From the NCBI GenBank assembly GCA_009746045.1, contig RPFO01000185.1, positions 1 through 64,000 of the forward strand: a DNA stretch of 64,000 nucleotides, read 5' to 3'. The position numbers and the translations under genes were made by a program. Position 1 is the stretch's first letter. Each line of letters begins with the position of its first letter. This DNA comes from Mesostigma viride (lineage: Eukaryota > Streptophyta > Mesostigmatophyceae > Mesostigmatales > Mesostigmataceae). The notes below the pieces were generated by a model that saw only the letters and a list, made by a program, of their open reading frames with translations, was not told where the DNA came from and did not search any database. This document shows positions 47,390 to 58,061 of this stretch, piece by piece.

Positions 47390-50049
47390 CTTGAGCCTGC
47401 ACACATCCCTGAACCCTGGAGGGTGCCCCCAGGGGTGTGTAATGTAGCTGCTAGTGACGGCAGTGAGGGGCAGCCCCATGCTCTAGTGAAAGAGCCTATT
47501 GGACACGATGGGGCAAGCTTGGTTACCACAGAGAGTATGCCAGCTGTAGCTGCAGTGGTTACTCGCCAACGTGCCCGCCATGGCGGTGCTGAGCCTGAGG
47601 TAGGACCTGGTGATGTGGACCCAGGTGGATCTCAGAAGCATTCTGACCGTGCAGGACTGGCACAGGATGGTCAGGATGAGGATAGGGCTGGAGACAGTCT
47701 GACAGGCACGACCCTGGTGCCTCCTGTACATAAGGGATCTGTACATACCTTGAGTGCTAATAATGACAATAAAAGTTTTCTCTCTTGTATGACATTGCCT
47801 CAAGGTTGCATACCATGTTTGGCCATGCAGCTCAGTCTTTGCAAGTTGCTAGACGGCTGGGAGGAAGTGAGTTGTACTCCATCTGCCAACAGGTTGCTCA
47901 AGCTTGCAAGTGCAGGCTAGTTGCTAGAAAGCCCAAGCAGTCTCATGCCAGGACTCCTATTTTGCAGCCAGGCCATGTGCAGGTAGATATTCAGAGAATC
48001 AGGGGTTTGAAGCTGCTGGTGGCAGTGGACAGATATACCAAGTACAAGACCCTAGAGATCCTGCCTGACATGGAGAAGCCTACATTGATTGCTGCTCTGA
48101 AGTTGACAAGGAGCAGGTACCCTGGGTTGGAGTTGTTGCAGTGTGACATTCAGTTTGAGTGCTGTGAGAACCTGCCAGAGTTTCCAGAGTTGCTGATTAC
48201 ACCCAGGGAGAGCCACGGCCAGCAAGGGGTGGTGGAGAGAGCCATCCAAGAGATCAAGACTGTGCTGCTGGTGGAGAGGATTCCAAGGACGTCATCTGCC
48301 ATTGTGACATCTGCATGGCTACGTTCTGTGGAGGATAGGCTGAACCTGAGGACTCCCATGTTCTTTGGTGACATTGCCATCAATCCTCTTATGCTGCATA
48401 CCAGGATGCTGCCAGCTGATGCTGAGCAGGCATGGAAGGAGAAGCTAGAGGCCAAGTTCCTCAAGCTGAGGCAGAAAGACAAGGGCTGGAGTGTCCTAGA
48501 ACCTAACGTTGGACAACAGGTTGTTGTGTGGAAGGAACCAAGCTTTCCAGGGAAACGTGGCAGCTGGCATGATGGGGTGGTGACCCGAGTAGAAGCCGCT
48601 GGCCATAAGTGCTGGGTGGCCATTGATGGCTCCCAAGCAGTGCACCGTCTGTCCTGGTCAAAGATCCGTCCCCGGGGAGGTAATCAAGGAGACCTCTTCC
48701 AGGTGCCCGCTGGTGTACAAGGCGGGGGTGACGTGGAGCTTCCTGATCAGGGTGCTACAGCTGTATCGAGCCCTCAGGGTGACCCTGGCCCGGCCCCTGG
48801 GGTACCTTCACATACGGTGGTTGGGCAAGCAGGCGGACAGGCTGCACCTCCGGAACGGCCCGACACCAGGCCTAGGGGTGTGCGTCTATCAGATATTGTA
48901 CAGGCTTTGCAAAGAGCCAAGAAGGAGCCTAAGGTGTCCAAGCTTGTCCAGTTGGATGAACCTGAGGTAGCTGCCATGGAGATAGATACCAATGCACAGG
49001 TTTCTGTCATGGGACCTCAGCATACAGGAGAACTGCTGGTCGGAGAACCAAGTTGCCCCTGGGTGTCTGATTTCAGTGGTAGGACGCATCTAAGGGTGTT
49101 GGGAGAGGTTACTGCCCCTGTCATGGGTGTGGATGTGACCTTCCTTGTCCTAGAGGACTATGATGGCCCTGTGATTTTGGGTCAGAATTTTCTGGGCAAT
49201 CCTGGGATTTCTATCAGAGCTACAGCTCTGAGAAGAGATGGCTGGGGGATGATTCCCCTAGAAAATTTCAGGACAACATTTCCAGTCAGGTGCAGGGCCA
49301 AGCCGGTCAAGGGTGTAAAATGGGATGAAGGGGAGGTGCCCCCAGCGGCCAGTTTGGTGATTCCAGCTGTGTTGCACCCCAGCAGTATTGGCATAACTCA
49401 CAGGAGCCTTGCTGCACACTCTCCTTTGACATATGACCAGCTGGTCCAAGAGATGAGCTCGCCTACTTTGTTTGAGGCTTGGAAGCTCGCCTTCTCCAAG
49501 GCATTGGAGGAGTGGTTGCAGTTTGAGTGTGCTGCACCAACAGACAGACGTCCCCCAGCATCAAGGAAGCTTGCTTTGAGATTTGTGCTGAAGAGGAAGG
49601 TTGTGGATGAGGTATCAGTGCCCCATGTCAGGCCTGTCCTGAATGAGTATCACGGCACGGGGAGTCTGCCAGGAGAGGAGCTATACACGCCAGGGATGCT
49701 ACACGACACATGGAGAATTTTGCTATGTCTCTACGTGGGGTTGCTGAACAGGGGAGCAGCTATGTCATCAGTGCTGCTGGACTTCAAGAGGGCATTTTTA
49801 AAATCTGATCCAGAAGTGGCCAGGAGGGTGTGGAAGCAGGATGAGCCTTACTGTGTTGAGGTGCCTGCCATCTGGAAGCTGGAGCTGCATCAACAATTCC
49901 TGGTTATTCTGAAGGGCCTGGAAGGACTCAGGTCGAGCCCAATCATCTGGAGACTCACACTGCAGGAAGCTCTGATCAGTGAGTGTGGCTTGAGAGTGTC
50001 TTCAGTTGATCCCTGTTTGCTGCTGGCCCAATGGGAGGGTCTGCCAGTG
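47390..50049 (+). pseudogene. D pol, first part: integrase, protease, start of RT
   Basis: An open linker follows the gag TGA. The integrase frame begins near 47785 after a break at a TTTT run (47776-47779) that one extra T would heal. In the integrase ORF: H9, H14, C41, C43; D68, D121, E151 (29 residues between the last two); SH3/chromo-like tail about 240-295; retropepsin-like D401 in EIDTNAQVS with VILGQNF near 463-468; RT D666 in DFKRAFLK. The domain order agrees with A2. The frame is interrupted at 50049 by the copia LTR shortly after DPCLLL, before the HGDD motif. Confidence 0.88.
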
Positions 50050-50794
50050 TGTCAAGGACATGGTCCTTGTATTTGTACCCACCTGACCTGGCTAGATAGA
50101 TAGAGGCTCTTGTACAGGAGCCACTGTTTTTTATCCCGTTGGATTTGGCCTACAAATGAGAAAGTTGTGGCCAGTTTTAGTAATCAGGGATTAGTACCTA
50201 TGCCAAGTGGATCCTTATAGGCAGCTGACAAATCTGTCTATGTCAGCTGACCTATGACATGTCAGATGAGAATCTATGACAGGACAGTTGACTGATTGAC
50301 ATGTACACTGTGCATGTCAGATGTGGCGCTGATATGTTCACGCCAGATTTACTTCATCATCATCAGATCACACACAGAGAGATCTTTTATTAAATAGTTA
50401 GATTACTGTGCAGCAGTTACAAGTTAAGACTGTACATCAGTTACAAGATAAGGCTGTACAGCAGTTACAAGATAAGATTTATTCTTGTCTAGATCTGATT
50501 GGTAGCCTGTACACTGACCTAACCTGATTGGTGGCCTGAGTATTACATGAGAATATTCCTAGGCACATTCCTAGCCAGCCAATCAGGTCATTCCAGTTTT
50601 CTGCCTGTGTTTTTTCCTCGAGTTAATAAAACAACTGAGGAGCCTTGCCAAAGGTACTCCTCACTATCATTCTGCCTCAAACTGAGTCTCTGTCTCTTTG
50701 CTTCCATCCTCCATAGCCTGTACCTGCAAGGACAGGCACATTTGGGTTCCAATCACAAGCATTGTAGAAGGCAAACCCATTAGTTCTTTCAACA
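50050..50794 (+). repeat. 5' LTR of the copia element
   Basis: 745 bp, begins TGTCAAGGACATGG and ends CTTTCAACA. Around 50412-50480 it carries three imperfect copies of a unit like CAGTTACAAGATAAGRCTGT, a candidate U3 enhancer repeat. AATAAA occurs near 50626. A matching LTR is at 55427-56171. Confidence 0.95.
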
Positions 50795-50806
50795 TGGTAT
50801 CGGAGG
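50795..50806 (+). promoter_or_regulatory. Primer binding site of the copia element
   Basis: TGGTATCGGAGG directly after the 5' LTR. It closely resembles the TGGTATCAGAGC site used with initiator tRNA-Met by plant copia elements (two differences). Confidence 0.8.
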
Positions 50807-50885
50807 TTTGATGCCTACCCTGCATTTGAGGAGCAGAGACATTCATCTGACTACCCCAGAGACAACACCCAGACCCAGATCAACC

Positions 50886-51760
50886 ATGGAGGATCAAGAC
50901 ACCCAAACTGCTACCAGACAGCCTGACTACACCTCTCTTGTTTCAACAGTTGCCAAGAGCTGCAAGAAATTTGTTGGTGCAGCTGGTGATGATTACAGCA
51001 AGTGGGAGGAGTGGAAGAATTTGTTTTTGGCTGTTGTCAGTCTTTTCAGTTTGGATGCTGTCCTGCTGGGTACTGAGGAGAATGACAGGGCTGATAAGGC
51101 CCTGTGGGCAGCTTTGCTCACCTGTCTAACAGGTGAAGCTGCACGCCTAATGGCCACTGTGGCCAACAAAACTGGTAGCCAAGCATGGCAGTGTCTCATG
51201 GAGAACTATGAGCAAACCAGGCTAACCAAGAGTCACAGGTTTGAGCTGAGGAGCAAGCTGCACCGCCTACAGAAGCTTCCTAACGAGACCATGCAACAGC
51301 TTGTGAGGAGGGCGGAGCTTCTACGTGCTGACTACCAGGCTGCAGGGGGAGTCATCCAGGACCGTGATTTTGCTGCCATTCTACTGGGAGCACTGACAGA
51401 CGAGTACCGCCCTGCGCTGGTGTCTGTACGGTTCAACGAGGAGGACCCACTACCTGTGGTGAAGAGGGCACTCATGGAGGCGGAGGATCTGCTCAAGGGG
51501 GGACGTGCTGTGGTGAAAAAGGAGAGTGCTGGCACTGGCCAGGCCTACCACACCAACAGCAAGGGGAACGGGGGGACCAAGAAATGCAGTCACTGTGGCC
51601 TGTCAAATCACAAGGACAAAGACTGCTGGAAGGAGCATCCTGAGAAGGCCCCACGCTGGTACCCCAACCAGCACAGGGGGGCAAGGGCGGCAACCGAGGG
51701 AACCAGAACAAGGGACGCAACGCACCTGCTGGATCCGCTGCCAACGCAACTCAGGAGGCG
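50886..51760 (+). CDS. Copia gag
   Basis: From ATG 50886 (MEDQDTQTATRQPDYTSLV). A UBN2-type capsid region is recognisable (WEEWKNLFLAVVSLF, ALWAALLTCLTGEAARLM, SQAWQCLMENYEQTRLTKSHRFELRSKL, LPNETMQQLVRRAELL), followed by the zinc knuckle CSHCGLSNHKDKDC. Just after it a G6 run at 51676-51681 shifts the frame. One more G would lead into GKGGNRGNQNKGRN-like residues and then the protease. Copia elements normally encode one Gag-Pol polyprotein, so the break is likely a small deletion or consensus error. The end given here is approximate. Confidence 0.88.
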
Positions 51761-51784
51761 GCTGAACTGCCGCCTGGCTTCTGC

Positions 51785-54700
51785 ATGGTCACCATCGCCG
51801 AGGAGTCGCCGTCGACGCCGCTGGAGGCTGCTGCTCTCACGCAGTATACGTGCGACAACCTCACCTGGGTGCTGGACTCGGCTGCGAGCAGCCACATGTC
51901 CCCGTGCCGTTCTGACTTTGTGTCTCTGACCCCCCACAGCAGGGCAATCGCTGGCTCCGGCGGACAGCTGCACGCTACCGGCCAGGGCACCATCGCTGTG
52001 GAGCTTCCTGGCCACAGCGTGCGCTTGCAAGGAGCGCTGCTTGTACCTGGCCTGAATGCACGACTCCTTTCAGTCGCGCAACTCGCAAAGGCAGGTCACA
52101 AGGTGGATTTCCACAAAGAGACAGTGGTGCTGGATAACAAGCATCACAAGATCGCCATGCAGAACAACATCTACGTGTTACCTGCGGCGAAGACAGCGCC
52201 AGCGATGGCTGCTGTGACGGTGGAGCGGCCGGTTAACCTGCTGCTGCACTGGCGTTTGGGCCATGCTGGTGCCGACCGCATCAAGAAGCTGGTTGCCATC
52301 CCTGCATCCAACTTGACGACGAGGAGTCCAACTGCTCCTGGCTGCCCATCCTGCCCGGCTGGCTTCATCAAGCGCCAGCCATTTCCGCCAGGGCAGCGGC
52401 GATCCACTGTGCCGCGCGCCAAGCTTCATGGCGACCTGCTGGGCCCGATGAGCGTCGAGTCGCTGGGGGGAGCCCGCTACTTCTTGGGCATCACTGACGA
52501 TGCCACTCGGTGGCGATGGGGGTTTGCGCTCAAGACCAAGGACGAGGCGGTGGGGCGGTTTGCAGAGCTGCTCGTCCGCGATATTCGCCCCTTCTACGCC
52601 GGCTCTGTCGTGCTGCGCACCGACAATGACGCGGTCTTCACCGGTCAAGCCTGGCGGGCGGTGTGTGCTGAACACCGCGTCCACCAGGAGTTCTCCGCGC
52701 CTTACTGCCCTGAGCAGAACGGCGTAGCGGAGCGGCTCTGGGGCCTGGCAATGGGCATGACTCTAGCGATGTTGACACACGCCGGCCTGGGGAAGGCATA
52801 CTGGGCATTGGCACTCCAGTGTGCTATTTATATCGTGAACCGCCTGCCGTGCTCCTCGAATCCTGGTGATGCCACGCCACACTTTTTGCTGACAGGTCAT
52901 CACGCTGATCTGTCGCACATGCGCATTTTCGGCTGCCCAGCCTGGCATCGTGTGGAAGGGCATCGTGGCAAGCTGGAGGCCAAGGCCATGCCTGGCATTT
53001 TTGTCGGTTATGCTCCCGACTCGCCGGCATATCTGATCCTGGACTCCGCCACTCGCACTTTGGTGCAACGTCGCCACGTGGCCTTCAATGAGGCCTGGCG
53101 CAACGACGCCCTGCCATCACCTCAGCTGCTGCCGGCACTGGTGGAGGGGGAGGAGGCTTCCGAGCTTCTGCTGCCACCGGTCACTGAGAATTCTGTCCCT
53201 GGGCCTGATACTACTCTGGCCCTACCGCCCTCTGGTCCTGTGACTAGAGCCATGGCGCGGCGCGCCGCTGCCAGCAGTGAGGACGCTGCTGTGGGCGCTG
53301 CCAGCAGTGGGGGCACTGCTTTGGGGGATGCCAGTGGTGAGGGGGGCTCGCCACTGGAGGCTTTGTCGGGGGATGCCAGTGGTGAGGGGGGCTCGCCACT
53401 GGAGGAGGCGCCAGCGCCAAGTCCTGAGCCCAAACCCGCTGAGTCTGAGTCTGCACCTGTTTTCGCACCAAGTCCTGCGCTGGAGGCGTCGTCGGCTTCT
53501 ACCTCTACACCACCTGGACACGTGTCGACGGCAGACACACCTGCTGCTGAATCTCCTTCTTCGTCCCAGCTACACAAATTAGTGCAGGCCCTCCGCGGCA
53601 AGCAACCGGCTGCCGCTATGGCCACTGCTGCACTGGTGTCCGACGGCGTTGCACATGATCCCCTCGCTCAGGTGTTACCCACAACCCCTCTTGATCGTGT
53701 TTCCCCTAAATGGGCTCGTTTTTACCCTGACTACATGAGTGTGCGTGATCTGTTTGATACTTTCTCACTCCACACTAGCTCAGGTTCCACGTCCATCCCC
53801 TCCTCTTTTGCTGAGGCCCATGCTAGCCCTGAGTGGCGTGCTGCGATGGATAGTGAGCTTTCTAGCATTCGCGAACATGCAGTATATTCACTCGTTTCTT
53901 CCAAGTCTCTTCCTCGCACTGCCAAGGTCCTTCCATCTCGGTGGGTGTTTGCTGTCAAAAGCGATGGCCGTTTCAAGGCCCGTTTTGTTGTGAAGGGCTT
54001 TGCTCAGCGGGAAGGCATAGATTTCACTGAGGTCTTTAGCCCTACTGTTCGTTCCTCCACCATTCGTTTGGCACTAGCTTTTGGTGTCTCGTCTGGGTAT
54101 GTGCTGAAGCAACTTGATGTTCGCACTGCGTTTTTGTACGCCCCACTTTCTGAGGACGTCTATGTGCGTCCTCCTGCTGGCTTTGAGCAGCGTGATGCCG
54201 CTGGTGATGTGCTGGTGTGGAAGCTGCAACGCAGCCTCTATGGCATCAAGCAGGCACCACGTAACTGGCACAAAACATTTAGTGCCTATCTTCTCTCCGA
54301 TGGTGCTGTACAAAGCCCAACGGATTCCTGCCTGTACGTGTATCCCACGTCTCGTACGTTTGTGTTTGTCCATGTCGACGACATTATTGCAGGCAGTCCT
54401 TCCTCTTCCTGGCTGGCCTCGTGGTCTCATCGTTTGGCCAGCAAGTTTCAGATCACCGAGTCCGATGACCCTTCTTTTTTCCTCGGTGTTTCTCTCCATG
54501 TCGACCCTGTTTCCCGGTCTCTTTCCTTGCACCAAACTGTGTATATTGAGGCCCTGGCTGCCCGCTTTGGGCTTTCTCCCTCCTTCCCTGTACGCACCCC
54601 GGTCAGTGTGTCCCGTGTTAGTCCCCAACGCGAGGGGGGAATGCAGCTCAATGCCCCGGACACCCAGCTGTATCAGTCCAAAACCGGTGCCGTGCTGTAT

Positions 54701-55324
54701 GTCGCGCTGTGGACACGTCCAGACATTGCTTTTGCTGTCAACCAACTGGCTCAGCACATGCAGGCACCCACGGCAGCCCACATGGAGGCTGCCGACCGCC
54801 TGATCCGGTACCTCTACACCACGAGGGACAAGGGTCTGCGGTATGGTCAGGAAGGGGGGCTGGAGGCCTGGACTGACGCTGACTGGGCTAACTGCCCAGA
54901 GTCCAGACGCTCTGTGACGGGCAACCTGGTCCTGTTCCGGGGTGCGCCCGTGGAGTGGTGCAGCCGCAAGCAACCCATTGTTGCTCTGTCTTCCTGCGAG
55001 GCAGAGTACATTGCTGCGAGCAGCGTCACCCAGCTGGTGCTGCCACTCAGGCGCCTGCTGGGAGACCTGGGTGCACCGGTGGAGGGGCCCACGACCGTGC
55101 TGTGCGACAACACTGGCGCGGTGGCCCTGGCCAAGGATCCTGTGCACCCCAAGCGCACCAAGCACATCGACGTGCGCTACCACTTCATCCGTGAGCAGGT
55201 GGAGGGGGGCTCCATCTGCATGCGTCACTGCCCTGGCAAGGACAACCTGGCTGACATCTTCACCAAGGCCCTGGGAAGGGCACGGTTCATCACCCTGCGG
55301 GACAAGCTGCTGGTGTCTACTTAG
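51785..55324 (+). CDS. Copia pol: protease, integrase, RT, RNase H
   Basis: 1179 codons, open throughout, ending TAG. Positions from the first residue of the open frame: protease DSA at 31-33; integrase zinc site H155, H160, C187, C190; catalytic D217, D280, E316 (35 residues between the last two); a GKLEAKAMPGIFVGY block near 395-410; a Ser/Pro/Ala-rich variable region at about 450-600 with a 15-residue repeat (coded at 53323-53406); RT D778 in QLDVRTAFLY, SLYGIKQAPRNW, and HVDD at 863-866; RNase H D1031, E1074, D1108, D1157 (NLADIFTK). All catalytic residues are present. It serves as an internal control against which the odd order of A, C, D and E stands out. Confidence 0.96.
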   Translation: MVTIAEESPSTPLEAAALTQYTCDNLTWVLDSAASSHMSPCRSDFVSLTPHSRAIAGSGGQLHATGQGTIAVELPGHSVRLQGALLVPGLNARLLSVAQLAKAGHKVDFHKETVVLDNKHHKIAMQNNIYVLPAAKTAPAMAAVTVERPVNLLLHWRLGHAGADRIKKLVAIPASNLTTRSPTAPGCPSCPAGFIKRQPFPPGQRRSTVPRAKLHGDLLGPMSVESLGGARYFLGITDDATRWRWGFALKTKDEAVGRFAELLVRDIRPFYAGSVVLRTDNDAVFTGQAWRAVCAEHRVHQEFSAPYCPEQNGVAERLWGLAMGMTLAMLTHAGLGKAYWALALQCAIYIVNRLPCSSNPGDATPHFLLTGHHADLSHMRIFGCPAWHRVEGHRGKLEAKAMPGIFVGYAPDSPAYLILDSATRTLVQRRHVAFNEAWRNDALPSPQLLPALVEGEEASELLLPPVTENSVPGPDTTLALPPSGPVTRAMARRAAASSEDAAVGAASSGGTALGDASGEGGSPLEALSGDASGEGGSPLEEAPAPSPEPKPAESESAPVFAPSPALEASSASTSTPPGHVSTADTPAAESPSSSQLHKLVQALRGKQPAAAMATAALVSDGVAHDPLAQVLPTTPLDRVSPKWARFYPDYMSVRDLFDTFSLHTSSGSTSIPSSFAEAHASPEWRAAMDSELSSIREHAVYSLVSSKSLPRTAKVLPSRWVFAVKSDGRFKARFVVKGFAQREGIDFTEVFSPTVRSSTIRLALAFGVSSGYVLKQLDVRTAFLYAPLSEDVYVRPPAGFEQRDAAGDVLVWKLQRSLYGIKQAPRNWHKTFSAYLLSDGAVQSPTDSCLYVYPTSRTFVFVHVDDIIAGSPSSSWLASWSHRLASKFQITESDDPSFFLGVSLHVDPVSRSLSLHQTVYIEALAARFGLSPSFPVRTPVSVSRVSPQREGGMQLNAPDTQLYQSKTGAVLYVALWTRPDIAFAVNQLAQHMQAPTAAHMEAADRLIRYLYTTRDKGLRYGQEGGLEAWTDADWANCPESRRSVTGNLVLFRGAPVEWCSRKQPIVALSSCEAEYIAASSVTQLVLPLRRLLGDLGAPVEGPTTVLCDNTGAVALAKDPVHPKRTKHIDVRYHFIREQVEGGSICMRHCPGKDNLADIFTKALGRARFITLRDKLLVST

Positions 55325-55418
55325 ATATGCAGTTGTATATGCCCACAGGGGCTGAGAGCTTTTTTTGCTCTAAGTGTTATACTTGACAGGATAGCACTAG
55401 AGCAAGGTCATGTGTTGT

Positions 55419-55426
55419 AAGGGGGG
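55419..55426 (+). promoter_or_regulatory. Polypurine tract of the copia element
   Basis: AAGGGGGG directly before the 3' LTR, the expected plus-strand primer. Confidence 0.85.
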
Positions 55427-56171
55427 TGTCAAGGACATGGTCCTTGTATTTGTACCCACCTGACCTGGCTAGATAGATAGAGGCTCTTGTACAGGAGCCA
55501 CTGTTTTTTATCCCGTTGGATTTGGCCTACAAATGAGAAAGTTGTGGCCAGTTTTAGTAATCAGGGATTAGTACCTATGCCAAGTGGATCCTTATAGGCA
55601 GCTGACAAATCTGTCTATGTCAGCTGACCTATGACATGTCAGATGAGAATCTATGACAGGACAGTTGACTGATTGACATGTACACTGTGCATGTCAGATG
55701 TGGCGCTGATATGTTCACGCCAGATTTACTTCATCATCATCAGATCACACACAGAGAGATCTTTTATTAAATAGTTAGATTACTGTGCAGCAGTTACAAG
55801 TTAAGACTGTACATCAGTTACAAGATAAGGCTGTACAGCAGTTACAAGATAAGATTTATTCTTGTCTAGATCTGATTGGTAGCCTGTACACTGACCTAAC
55901 CTGATTGGTGGCCTGAGTATTACATGAGAATATTCCTAGGCACATTCCTAGCCAGCCAATCAGGTCATTCCAGTTTTCTGCCTGTGTTTTTTCCTCGAGT
56001 TAATAAAACAACTGAGGAGCCTTGCCAAAGGTACTCCTCACTATCATTCTGCCTCAAACTGAGTCTCTGTCTCTTTGCTTCCATCCTCCATAGCCTGTAC
56101 CTGCAAGGACAGGCACATTTGGGTTCCAATCACAAGCATTGTAGAAGGCAAACCCATTAGTTCTTTCAACA
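55427..56171 (+). repeat. 3' LTR of the copia element
   Basis: 745-bp partner of 50050-50794, followed by the duplicated target CAGTG (56172-56176). The three-unit repeat recurs at about 55789-55857. Confidence 0.95.
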
Positions 56172-56176
56172 CAGTG

Positions 56177-57106
56177 TATGCTAGTTTGCATGGAGATGAT
56201 CTGCATTTGCTAGCCCCCACGACCTGGCTGAAGAAGTTTATTCCTGTCATCAGTGGCAAGTTTTCACTGGGCAAGGAGTTGTGGCAGGAGCCCAACAAGC
56301 CTGTAGTGTTCTGTGGAATGCAGGCTACCCTGTTCAGGAGGGACGGGGAGTGGAGTATCAGGCTTCAGGCTGGAGGAGATTATAAACAGACCATTGTGAA
56401 GGCCTTGCCAGAGAAGATCACCCAGGCTGCAGGACCTGAGTTGAGAGGCATGTGGGCCTGGTTTGCCAGCATCTGTGGTCCGTCTCTGATGGTCCATAGC
56501 AGAATGCCTGATGAGGTGCTTGAGGATGAGAAGCCTCGAGTCATAGCCCGGTTGGTGGAGAGTACCCCTGATCTGATTTTGTCTGGGATTGACTTTGCCC
56601 AGCCTATCACCTTGGAGATCTTTGTTGACAGTTCCATGGATGCTCGCCAGGTTACCAAGGTCAGGGGGAGATCTGCTGCTCTGTTTGCTTTTTATCAGAG
56701 CAGGGCAAGTTTGTTCAGCTGGTACAGCAGACTGCAGAAGAGGGTCTGTATCAGTTCAGATGTGGCAGAATGCAGGGCCATATGCGAGGGGATCCAGTCC
56801 AGCCTGTACATAAAGGAGTTAATGCTGGAGCTGGCTTCAGTTACCCCTTGGACCTTGCAGATGGAGACGTTGTTGCTAACAGACAGCATGGGTATGGTCC
56901 AGTTTGTTCACAAGCAGCTGGCCAGAAGCCGGGACCTGGATTATTTGTTGCTGAAGGAGTTAGCCAGTTTGGTTGACTTGAAGCATATCCCTGGCGAGGA
57001 GAACCCTGCTGATGCATTGACAAAGCTGCCACACAAGGCCCCAGCCCAGTACAATGTACTGAGGAAGCTCATGAATGCTGACTGTCAAGTCGGTCTATCT
57101 GTCTAA
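56177..57106 (+). pseudogene. D pol, second part: RT end and RNase H
   Basis: Resumes the RT of D after the copia insertion and one target copy. It shows LHGDD (copia YVDD position), PVVFCGMQ (the A1 counterpart is KFCGMML), then RNase H with FVDSS, VAECRAI, LLTDSMGM and NPADALTKLP. It ends at a TAA at 57104-57106. The domain set is complete, so D pol was intact until the copia insertion, apart from the T-run break at 47776-47779. Confidence 0.9.
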
Positions 57107-57140
57107 AAGCTGAGAGCTGGGTGCTTAAGTCTTTGGATAT

Positions 57141-57632
57141 AGTTGCAATCTGTTGCTTGACCGAAATGCGTGTATAAACTGGTGCATGCATAATGGAATG
57201 TAAATCTGTGAAACAATACTCACAATTGCTGCACACAGCTTGTGTACATGACCATGGTGGCAGTATAGCCAAGCTGATGCATTATAACTAGTGGTCGCGC
57301 TGCATGACTGTTGAGCACTGACTGTCGGTCAGGCTGTTGAAGTCGTGCCAAGGATTGATGAGATAAAACACCCCTTCAGCGGGCAGACGAATACGGCAAT
57401 ATTCCCTGCTAATGGATATTTGTAAATGGTTCTAGAAGCGTCTAGAAGCATTGTGCAACGCTGGCGTAACGCTAGTTCAGTGTGCCTCTTGGAAATCGCT
57501 AATGCACATGAAATGTGATTGGTGCAATCTTGATACCCTAGGCTTAGCAGGGATTACCTATTGGCTATATTTGGAATAAACGTACACCTATTTACCTGGA
57601 AATGTGATTGGTGCAATGACGATAAGGCCTAT
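57141..57632. repeat. Left arm of a long inverted repeat
   Basis: Matches 61758-62190 in reverse complement, roughly 80-85% by eye. It starts AGTTGCAATCTGTTGCTTG against right-end CAAGCAACAGATTGCAACT and ends at GATAAGGCC against GGCCTTATTC. The outer ends are again AGTT...AACT. The left arm has an extra ~89 bp bounded by two copies of GAAATGTGATTGGTGCAAT (57510-57528 and 57599-57617). No target duplication is visible outside the arms (GATAT on the left, CCAGC on the right). No coding content. Confidence 0.8.
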
Positions 57633-58061
57633 AGTTGTGCTCCCGAGTGGCATCTATCCGCTGGCCGGTAGTCGCCGGCCTGGGCGCCTAGTCAGGTGGG
57701 CATCAAAGATTGGTGTCTAGATGCTAGTCGGTGCCTAAGCAAGGTACGGAAGCCAGTGCGCGCCGGGACGGTCAGAGAACCGTCGCCCTCGGTAGCACAG
57801 ATCCGCTGAGTGCCGGTAGTCTCGGGTTAGAGGCTCGAGCATGCACTATCGGGTAGCCTACCGGTAGTCTCGGGTTAGAGGCTCGAGCATGCCTTATCGG
57901 TTAGCGCCGCGCCGCTGAGCTCCTTGCGGCCTGGCCAGCTGCAAGGGTTCAATAGCAATCAGTGGCGGCTGCGGGCTCAGCCTCCCACAATCGGTTCCCC
58001 AAACAACAAAAATCCCGTCTCCATCGCCGGCGTGCTAGCCAGCGGTGAAGGGCGTTCAACT
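57633..58061 (+). repeat. 5' LTR of E (inferred)
   Basis: 429 bp from AGTTGTGCTCCC, exactly where the inverted arm ends, to GCGTTCAACT. Next bases TGTATTCACAAC resemble those after the C and D LTRs. It holds two 48-bp tandem copies (57813-57860 and 57861-57908) beginning CCGGTAGTCTCGGGTTAG. With a single copy in the window, the limits are inferred from the terminal motif. Confidence 0.6.

Larger units (their letters stand above)
50050..56171 (+). mobile_element. Classical Ty1/copia LTR retrotransposon
   Basis: 6122 bp with two 745-bp LTRs (TGTCAAGG...TTTCAACA, canonical TG...CA), target duplication CAGTG, a primer site TGGTATCGGAGG, gag with a zinc knuckle, and PR-INT-RT-RH in the usual copia order. 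It sits inside the RT of D. The LTRs appear near-identical, so the insertion is young. One frame break, at a G6 run (51676-51681), separates gag from pol. Confidence 0.95.
44398..57140 (+). mobile_element. LTR retrotransposon D, 3' truncated, host of a copia element
   Basis: Plus strand, inserted in the integrase of C. Contains the 5' LTR (44398-45090), a 306-codon first ORF, gag, and pol with integrase - protease - RT - RNase H. RT is split by the copia element at 50050-56171 (target CAGTG at 50045-50049 and 56172-56176). The RT frame resumes correctly once the 6127 bp are removed. About 34 bases after the pol stop the sequence changes to the inverted arm at 57141, so the 3' UTR and 3' LTR are missing and no right-hand target duplication exists. 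Confidence 0.85.

Noticed and set aside
51676-51681. Programmed -1 frameshift between copia gag and pol
   Set aside because: The G run does not form a proper X XXY YYZ slippery site in the gag frame, and the same one-base deficit occurs at other homopolymers in unrelated elements. A sequence error or small deletion is simpler.
54074-55228. Long minus-strand open frame opposite the copia RT/RNase H
   Set aside because: It is the antisense shadow of a well-supported pol with all catalytic residues. The same applies to the antisense frames over A1, A2, C gag and E.
57107-57140. 3' LTR of D after its pol stop
   Set aside because: No sequence resembling the D LTR (AGTTAACGCC...) occurs here or in the right flank. 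The inverted arm begins within 34 bases.
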